This document shows, piece by piece, positions 8,431 through 13,521 of a stretch of 13,521 bases of DNA. The stretch spans positions 21,771 to 35,291 of the forward strand of contig MPNW01000905.1 of NCBI GenBank assembly GCA_011800805.1, read 5' to 3'. Below the pieces are notes generated by a model that was not told where the DNA came from, searched no databases, and worked only from the letters and a program-made list of their open reading frames with translations. How positions within the stretch are numbered: the first letter of the stretch is position 1; each line of letters starts with the position of its first letter. The translations under genes and the position numbers were made by a program. This DNA is from Hirudo medicinalis (Eukaryota > Annelida > Clitellata > Hirudinida > Hirudinidae).

Positions 8431-8453
8431 CAATGGTGGTGGTGATGATGATG
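8252..8453 (+). repeat. GAT/GGT compound microsatellite with higher-order units
   Basis: (GAT)n blocks alternate with GACTATGGTGGTG or GACAATGGTGGTG, giving a higher-order repeat of variable length. Poly-His and poly-Met frames across it are artefacts. Confidence 0.95.
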
Positions 8454-8493
8454 GCACAATGAAATTAATAACTTAACTTTTTGTTAAATACCA

Positions 8494-8496
<3 letters not shown>

Positions 8497-8524
<28 letters not shown>
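8497..8524 (+). repeat. (AT)14 microsatellite
   Basis: A perfect AT dinucleotide run of 28 nt, followed by an A-rich tract. Confidence 0.95.
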
Positions 8525-8529
<5 letters not shown>

Positions 8530-8683
8530 AAAAAAAACAAAAAAACAAAACAAGAATATTGTCTCTGAGCAATTGTTACACAATGCAACAACGTAACACA
8601 ATGCGATGTGATTCGATAAACACCACTGATGCCTTTTTCGTCACGTTGAACTTTGACTCGACAACAACAATATGAAGAAGAAG

Positions 8684-8842
8684 AAGCAAGAATGCCAAAC
8701 TCAATCTCGTGTCCTTCATCACAATCATCATAATCGTTATGATCACAATCATCATCTCAACGATGAGAGATACATCATCGTCATCATCATCATCATCATC
8801 ATCACAATCGTCATCTCAATGATGACAGATGCATCACTATCA
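8684..8842 (+). repeat. Dispersed repeat copy B with internal duplication
   Basis: 8684-8757 matches copy A near 7364. Within it, the segment at 8744-8782 (CACAATCATCATCTCAACGA and on) is repeated with changes at 8802-8842 (CACAATCGTCATCTCAATGA and on), separated by an ATC run. This lies 3' of the myotubularin stop codon, so it may be in that gene's 3' UTR in antisense orientation. Confidence 0.75.
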
Positions 8843-8945
8843 TCCTCCACTTCAATGGTCAGTTTTGATTGTCATCATTTTGTAACCATCACCATCATCA
8901 TCATCATCATCTTCTTTTTCCTCCCAATCATCACCACCACCATCA

Positions 8946-9122
8946 TCACACGTTCTCCTGGAGTTTTTGGAAGTCGTCGACAGAGAGAGGTGGCGAGGTG
9001 CAGATGAACCTGAAGCACGACTTGCAGACAGGTACGTCCCTCTTGTCCAGGTGTCCCGGCAGGTGGGTGTACCTGTCGATGCAACGAGTGCAGTAGACCT
9101 CCCCACAGCTCCAGCAGTGATT
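8946..9122 (-). CDS. mtmr6/7/8: Myotubularin last coding exon (C-half of FYVE-like finger)
   Basis: After AATTTCAG the frame reads [20 protein letters not shown], then [20 protein letters not shown] and 18 more residues to TGA (8946-8948). Four CxxC/CxxxxC-spaced Cys pairs over exons 5-6 follow the FYVE zinc-ligand spacing. The usual RRHHCR is replaced by MKNHCW and RVC by VPVC. No canonical AATAAA or ATTAAA is seen on this strand in the next roughly 850 nt. Confidence 0.9.
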   Translation of the reverse strand, partial: NHCWSCGEVYCTRCIDRYTHLPGHLDKRDVPVCKSCFRFICTSPPLSVDDFQKLQENV

Positions 9123-10495
9123 CTGAAATTAAGGTCAGGGTAATAGTGCCCTTTCGTCACTTTTGTCTAACGGAAGATAGTCTATTGGTTGTTGATAATA
9201 TTCATCGGGGTTATTTGTACTCTCGTTAACATTAATGTCTTGTTGGAAGCAGGATCGATGCACGTGTGTTGTTATTGCAAACATTCTGGAAGTCAATGCA
9301 CCAACCAAAGTGCATGGTCGAGGTTGTCAAGCGACGAATTCCAGAGTTGTAATAAATATTCATTTGATTATATTGTTCAACATTCGAATAAAATATAGTC
9401 ATTTCAGTTCATAGCGACTCATCAAGATTAATAAGTTTAAATTTTGTTTAAACTAAAACGACGATGACACCAAAGTGATAATAAATTACTGATCAACTGT
9501 CAACCAATAATAATGTCAATATTATGGCTGAGTGAGTATGATTATAATAATCATCTCCCAACGACAATGACAACGACCGACCTTCATGCTGTGTTGCTCG
9601 AAGGGCATGGCACAAGAACAACTCATGGCTCCTCTCAGACTCTTCCAGTCCAAAGCCACGGAGTTCAACTCCACCAGGAGGACGTCCAGCGGAACGGTTT
9701 CCGCCTCCGAGTTCGGTTTCGTCGAATCCTCGGTGGCCGTCCTTTCGGCCTGGGGCAGAAGATTGGACAGCCTTTTTTGATCTAGCAGGGAGTTTATGAC
9801 CTCAGACTGCCCGTCCTTCTTGGCATCCCTCAGGTCTGGACCGAGGTCCCCTATCTTCTGTCCACCAGTCTTGAGGACCTCGTTCTTCTCCGGGTCGACG
9901 AAGAAGGAGCGGAAATCGATGGAGTCGGAGGAGGTGATCTGCTGGAGGGTCCGCTCCATGGACTCTTCCGAGAACTTGTAACCCAGGGCAGACCACAGGG
10001 CTGATATTCTCTAAGGGGGGTTGGGGATGGGGTTGATGATGATGATGATGATAATAATAGTTAATAATAATACATTGCAAAACATTGTTCTGCACTGCAC
10101 TGGTTCTTCGGGAATGAATATCAATCGGCCACAGTTGATAATGATGATAATGATTACATGCTAATTATGATGCCTATGATTACGTGATAATCAATAATCA
10201 AGAATGACTAGATTAGATGCATTTAATCACTATGCATCACCATCACCGCCACCATCATCATCATCACCATCATCGTCATCATCACCACGACCATCACAAC
10301 CGTTATCATCATTATCATGAGAGGCAATTATCATAATTAATTATCAACCAATCACCTTCTCCAGCAGCCTCCTGTGGTTCTCCAGGGACTCGGTGTGGTC
10401 CTTGAGGGCATGGATGATGTCGGTGATGCTCTCCCTGGGGTGGATGCCATTCTCATAGCGGCAGTACATGGCCCTCCATAATCTGACCGACGTGC

Positions 10496-10528
<33 letters not shown>

Positions 10529-12227
10529 GATGATGGTTGTGGTGGTGATGATGATGGTGGTTATGATGATGGTGGTGGTGGTGATGATGATGGTGGTTAT
10601 GATGATGGTGGTGGTGGTGGTGATGGTGGTGTTGATGGTGGTGGTGATGGTGGTGGTGATGATGATGTTAAATATAACTGGCGATGATATCATCAACATC
10701 ATCATCACGTGCATGAAAAAACACCCATCGGTGTAGCTATTGCAAAAACTCCCCAATTGCAATAGTAATGACTTTCATTAATGGTGATGATAACCAGATG
10801 ACCTCATCATCATCATCATCATCATCACTACCACCACCATCGTCATCACCACAATTACCACCATCGTTACCATGGAAACATTTCCCACCTGACACTCTGT
10901 GGATTGGTGACAGGTACGATGACAGGCATTGACACCTGGAGGTTCTTCTTGTAGAAGGGGTTTGAGAAGTCCCTCGTGTACTTGGAGATGTAGCCCCACA
11001 AGGAGTAAGTCCTCTCCTTCAGCCTACAGACGTGTTGAGTGTGAAAGTTTGAGCGAATAATTAGCCAAATAATTGCTATCATCATCAGCGTCATCATAGC
11101 AACACATCGTTATCGTCGGCGACATCATCATCATCGATATCACCATCACCGTCATCAGCAGCATCACCTGAGGTCAATCATCATCATCATCGCCAACATA
11201 GCAACACATCGTTATCGTCGGCGACATCATCATCATCATCAGTATCACCATAACCATCATCGCCTCATTACCACCACCACCACCACCATCATCACCACCA
11301 CCATCATCATCATCATCACCTGAGGTCGATCCTGTCCTTCTCGCAGCACCCGACGAACGTCCCGAACTGGCAGGAGTAGACATGGTCGTGGATCGTCATC
11401 AGGAACCTCTCGTTGAACTCGAACGACCTCGGAAACTGCTGCTTCAGCTGCCACACGCAGTCCAAGAACTGAGTGAAGATGGGGGACGCCTGGGAGGATA
11501 TTATTTTTAATTATTATAATTATTATTAATTATTATTATTATTTATTATTAACTAGTATAATTTATTACTAATAACTGTGATTAATATAATTAGCCACAA
11601 TAATTAATCACGGTGATTGATGACTAATCAGAACGAATTACCAGGACTTAGTGTAATCAGTTTACGACCAGCCATCGTAATCAATTAATAAGTAATCAAT
11701 TAACAAGTAATTAATTAATTAACAAGTAATTAATGAATAAGTAATTAATTACTAATTGATCAATTAATAAATAATTAATCGATCTGTGATTAATTAACAC
11801 GTAATTTATTAACAAGCAATTAATTAACGCGTAATTAATTGGCAAGTAATTAATTACCAAGTGATTGATTAGTGAGTAATTAATTAGTAAGTGATTAGTT
11901 GATAATTAATTAATTAATAAGTAATGGATTACAATTAATGATCATTTTAATTAATTATGCCAATTAATTAATTGTAAGCTGTTTAATTAATCATGATTCA
12001 TTTAGTTTAAACGAGCACAATGAATCCAAAGTTGAATTTAACTCCGGTTCACTTTAAACTTATTATTATTTTCTGAAATCAATTTTTAAGTCGATCCATC
12101 AACTACTTCAAGCTAAATTGATTCCTTTGTGGTGCATTATGAAAGGTTATATTAGGTTATGTATCATATCAATTATGTGCTATTATATTATATTATTATT
12201 ATTATTATTATTTTTATTACTATTATA

Positions 12228-12268
<41 letters not shown>

Positions 12269-12598
12269 ATTGGATTGCATGTAATAACATTAAATTTAAG
12301 AAATTAAAATCCTACAAGCAAGCAAGTAGTCGAGCAGTTACAGAATGACTGATCTGACTCACTCACGTGATTACGCAAACCTTAATAACTTTTATTAAGC
12401 TTTTATTTACTTTTATTTATTCAAAACGAATTTTAACTTTTAAATAAACAACGCTTCTTTCTGAAACTCGCTCGCTCGTCTGCCGCAAACCCGCCGCCAA
12501 TTTGAAACACAAACCTCCTTGGGATCGGAGGCCCTGGTGAAGCCGCACCTGTCGGTGAATTTGTGCCCGAATGCCAACCAGTCCTTCTCTACGAGGGC
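8946..12598 (-). CDS. mtmr6/7/8: Myotubularin-related phosphatase (MTMR6/7/8 group) with FYVE-like finger, 3' part
   Basis: Seen: six minus-strand exons (12598-12515, 11489-11320, 11023-10889, 10482-10356, 10010-9582, 9122-8946) join without frame break to 373 residues plus TGA. In order: end of the phosphatase domain ([50 protein letters not shown]), [30 protein letters not shown] leading into a probable coiled coil, a 130-residue linker, then a Cys-rich finger. Known: myotubularins remove the 3-phosphate from PI3P and PI(3,5)P2 on endosomes. The segments match MTMR6/7/8 as I recall them better than MTMR3/4, whose equivalent reads RTCSVW. The catalytic CX5R and PH-GRAM are not in the window, so activity cannot be judged. 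Mammalian MTMR6/7/8 have no FYVE domain, as far as I recall. Confidence 0.93.
9123..9581 (-). other. Myotubularin intron between last two exons (459 nt)
   Basis: It runs GTCGGT to TTTCAG. Ordinary AT-rich sequence with no repeat array and no further exon seen. Confidence 0.75.
9582..10010 (-). CDS. mtmr6/7/8: Myotubularin exon 5 of window (linker and N-half of FYVE-like finger)
   Basis: 143 codons in phase 0, after a C-rich tract ending CTTAG. It opens [20 protein letters not shown], goes through a charged, poorly conserved-looking linker, and ends [20 protein letters not shown] plus SMK. The Trp and the CSC pair are the first part of a FYVE-like finger that the last exon completes. The ATG in SMER is internal and not a start. 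The donor is GTCGGT. Confidence 0.88.
10011..10355 (-). other. Myotubularin intron with short GAT/ATC tracts
   Basis: It runs GTGATT to CCCCTTAG. (GAT)n is at 10033-10052 and an ATC/ACC tract at 10228-10318. The acceptor-side C runs (G runs on the plus strand, 10015-10032) form a strong pyrimidine tract. Confidence 0.75.
10356..10482 (-). CDS. mtmr6/7/8: Myotubularin exon 4 of window (start of coiled coil)
   Basis: After GTCGGTCAG, A completes Arg and the frame reads [20 protein letters not shown], then [20 protein letters not shown] and EK. This corresponds to the WxxMYxxFexgxxPRxS stretch after the phosphatase core, and the helix-prone end suggests a coiled coil. The donor is GTGATT. Confidence 0.92.
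10494..10672 (+). repeat. GAT/GGT compound microsatellite in myotubularin intron
   Basis: (GATGAT)(GGTGGT) blocks with a roughly 36-bp higher-order unit containing GGTGGTTATGATGATGG, present twice near 10553-10620. The intron is 10483-10888. A second ATC/ACC tract lies at 10803-10865. Confidence 0.9.
10889..11023 (-). CDS. mtmr6/7/8: Myotubularin exon 3 of window
   Basis: After CTGTAG, G completes Arg and the frame reads [20 protein letters not shown], then NPFYKKNLQ and on to PQSV, ending AG before GTGGGA. The ERTYSLW...NPFY pattern is the clearest sign of the MTMR6/7/8 group. Length is 135 nt with split codons at both ends that fit the neighbours. Confidence 0.92.
11095..11331 (+). repeat. 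Tandem segment duplication copying an exon edge and splice donor
   Basis: CATAGCAACACATCGTTATC...GGCGACATC at 11095-11126 recurs at 11197-11228 (offset 102). Each copy continues through ATC/ACC repeats to TCACCTGAGGTC(A/G)ATC at 11164-11179 and 11316-11330 (offset about 152, because the repeat tract expanded in copy 2). Copy 2 ends in coding exon 2, so copy 1 carries about 11 nt of exon end plus the donor. Confidence 0.9.
11320..11489 (-). CDS. mtmr6/7/8: Myotubularin exon 2 of window (phosphatase domain)
   Basis: After TCCTCCCAG the exon reads [20 protein letters not shown], then [20 protein letters not shown] and [15 protein letters not shown] plus AG, giving 56 codons and two bases. The donor GTGATG starts a GAT repeat. 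FEFNE and CQFGTF are signature stretches of the family. A decayed copy of this exon's 3' edge lies 152 nt into the intron. Confidence 0.93.
11685..11945 (+). repeat. Degenerate TTAATTAA-rich minisatellite
   Basis: Repeated AACAAGTAATTAATTA-like units (about 16 bp) with many variants (GTGATTGATTAG, ACGCGTAATTAATT). It lies in the large myotubularin intron 11490-12514. It is dense in TAATTA cores. Confidence 0.8.
12183..12267 (+). repeat. ATT microsatellite
   Basis: An (ATT)n tract with TTTTTATTACT interruption, in the intron of the minus-strand gene. Confidence 0.95.
12515..12598 (-). CDS. mtmr6/7/8: Myotubularin exon 1 of window (phosphatase domain)
   Basis: 28 codons from [14 protein letters not shown] to RASDPKE, phase 0 at both ends. 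The acceptor is GTTCGAACAG and the donor is GTTTGT. The motif EKDW-FGHKF follows the catalytic P-loop region in all myotubularins, so the exon just upstream, off window, should carry CX5R. Confidence 0.9.
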
Positions 12599-12670
12599 CT
12601 GTTCGAACAGAGGTCGCATGGATGACGTCATGAAATTTAGCTACATAGGATGGTGATGTGATGATGGCTA

Positions 12671-12741
12671 ATGCATTGTGACTTGATGACAACCCTTAAC
12701 CCTAACCCCCCCTAACCCTGTGACTTGATGTCACAATGCAT
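12671..12741 (+). repeat. Telomere-like insert within direct and inverted repeats
   Basis: 12691-12719 reads CCCTTAA, CCCTAA and a C-expanded CCCCCCCTAA followed by CCCT, i.e. degenerate TTAGGG repeats. It is flanked by perfect 11-bp direct repeats GTGACTTGATG (12678-12688, 12720-12730). Outside these lie perfect 12-bp inverted repeats ATGCATTGTGAC (12671-12682) and GTCACAATGCAT (12730-12741). Confidence 0.85.
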
Positions 12742-12940
12742 TTTGGTGAGATGTTGCAATGCATCATGACACAATGCATGATGTTACAATGCATGGACAC
12801 GATGCACGATGTTGTAATGCAGTGTAATGCAAATTTCAGAATGAGTGACATGCGAACAAATAAAGAGCATAGAAATAGAGCATGTGACACTAGGCATAAA
12901 TTGCACGACTCCTATTCAATGTCACAATGCATGTTCATGT
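12726..12940 (+). repeat. CAATGCAT repeat family
   Basis: GTCACAATGCAT-type units recur at 12730, 12754, 12769 and 12783, with diverged copies to 12831 and another perfect one near 12920. The unit is roughly GATGTYACAATGCAT with irregular spacing of about 15-22 bp. Confidence 0.75.
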
Positions 12941-12965
12941 CATACTGCTTCAAACTACAGTATCA

Positions 12966-13165
12966 CCCATAACTACCCAAAACCACCCATAACTACCCAT
13001 AGCTAGCCATAACTACCCATAGCTACCCATAACTATCCAAAACCACCCATAGCTAGCCATAACTACCCATAGCTACCCATAACTATCCAAAACCACCTAG
13101 AGCTACCCATAACTACCCATAGCTAGCCCTAATTACCCATAACTACCCATAGCTGGCCTTAACTA
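12966..13165 (+). repeat. 10-bp-period minisatellite with higher-order structure
   Basis: About 20 units of CATAACTACC, CATAGCTACC, CATAGCTAGC and CAAAACCACC keep an exact 10-bp register. The CAAAACCACC variant marks a higher-order unit of 60 then 50 bp. It lies in intronic DNA upstream of myotubularin exon 1 of the window. Confidence 0.95.
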
Positions 13166-13280
13166 GTGATTTCATTGAAGATCACGAAAGCCACAGCACG
13201 ACAGTTAAGATGTACTGCTTGTTTATATTTTATGTTTAAAATGTGCGTTAATGTGTAATTAAAGTTAATTAGTTCGATTT

Positions 13281-13394
13281 AATTGCTTAATATTATCATT
13301 GTTATTATTATTTTTATTATCATCACTATTTTTATCATTACAATTATTATTATTAGTATTATCACTATTATTATTATTATTATTATTATCATTA

Positions 13395-13425
<31 letters not shown>

Positions 13426-13470
13426 CATTATCGTTATTATTATCATTACAATTATTATTAATATTATCAC

Positions 13471-13506
<36 letters not shown>

Positions 13507-13521
13507 CATTATTGCTATTAT
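13281..13521 (+). repeat. ATT/ATC microsatellite with 108-bp internal duplication
   Basis: An imperfect (ATT)n array reaching the window end. The marker ATCATTACAATTATTATTA occurs at 13334 and again at 13442, each followed by TATTATCACTATT, so a roughly 108-bp block was duplicated. The poly-Ile open frame is an artefact. Confidence 0.9.

Larger units (their letters stand above)
11490..12514 (-). other. Large myotubularin intron (1025 nt)
   Basis: It runs GTTTGT to CTCCCAG. Besides the TTAATTAA array it contains an (ATT)n block at 12183-12267 and plain AT-rich DNA. I see no extra exon. Confidence 0.8.

Noticed and set aside
8235..8462. Poly-His (minus) and Met/Val-rich (plus) open frames
   Set aside because: They are read-through of GAT/GGT microsatellite without flanking coding sequence. 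The same holds for poly-Leu at 11-253, poly-Ile at 650-1117 and 13279-13509, and poly-Val/Met at 10497-10736.
9189..9398. Possible extra exon between the last two myotubularin exons
   Set aside because: Phase 0 on both sides and the FYVE-like register join exons 5 and 6 directly. The frame here is on the opposite strand and lacks resemblance to anything.
12736..12972. Cys/Met-rich open frame on the plus strand
   Set aside because: Produced by the CAATGCAT repeat family; lies in an intron of the opposite-strand gene.

Overview
The window looks like nuclear DNA of a non-vertebrate metazoan. It has spliced genes with GT-AG introns, a very heavy load of ATT/ATC/GTT microsatellites and minisatellites, one unresolved base (position 848), and a short CCCTAA-type telomere-like stretch. 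The phylum cannot be fixed from the sequence alone. The two recognisable proteins are animal endosomal-system families.

Layout. (1) 429-2970, plus strand: the 3' part of an ankyrin-repeat gene that closely resembles ANKRD50. It has four exons in the window (429-556, 1206-1503, 1616-1699, 1823-2970), eight ankyrin units and a Ser/Gly-rich tail. A phase-matched candidate alternative last exon lies at 3429-3535. Upstream exons are off the window. (2) 2971-8945: about 6 kb between two convergent genes. It holds 3' flank with microsatellites, a 32-bp minisatellite (3726-3936), a CpG- and T-rich block (about 3940-6740) carrying a cluster of octamer/POU-like, CCAAT, CRE-like and RFX X-box-like motifs near 4600-4850, and then AT-richer unremarkable DNA with microsatellites. 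No convincing protein gene was found there. (3) 8946-12598, minus strand: the last six coding exons of a myotubularin-related lipid phosphatase, closest to the MTMR6/7/8 group, ending in a FYVE-like zinc finger that keeps its cysteines but has lost the usual PI3P-binding residues. The N-terminal PH-GRAM and catalytic Cys motif lie beyond the right edge or in unseen exons. (4) 12599-13521: intronic DNA of that gene with a telomere-like insert between direct and inverted repeats, a CAATGCAT repeat family, a 10-bp-period minisatellite and an ATT array.

Both genes are joined phase by phase with no break in the reading frame, so the exon models are well supported even without transcripts. ANKRD50 (SNX27-retromer recycling) and MTMR6/7/8 (PI3P/PI(3,5)P2 turnover) act on the same endosomal membranes, but they are convergent and nothing shows co-regulation. 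The most unusual items are the degenerate FYVE finger, a tandem duplication that copied an exon edge and its splice donor, the telomere-like insert, the 32-bp double-palindrome minisatellite, and the regulatory motif cluster. I did not find a clearly new multi-gene system.
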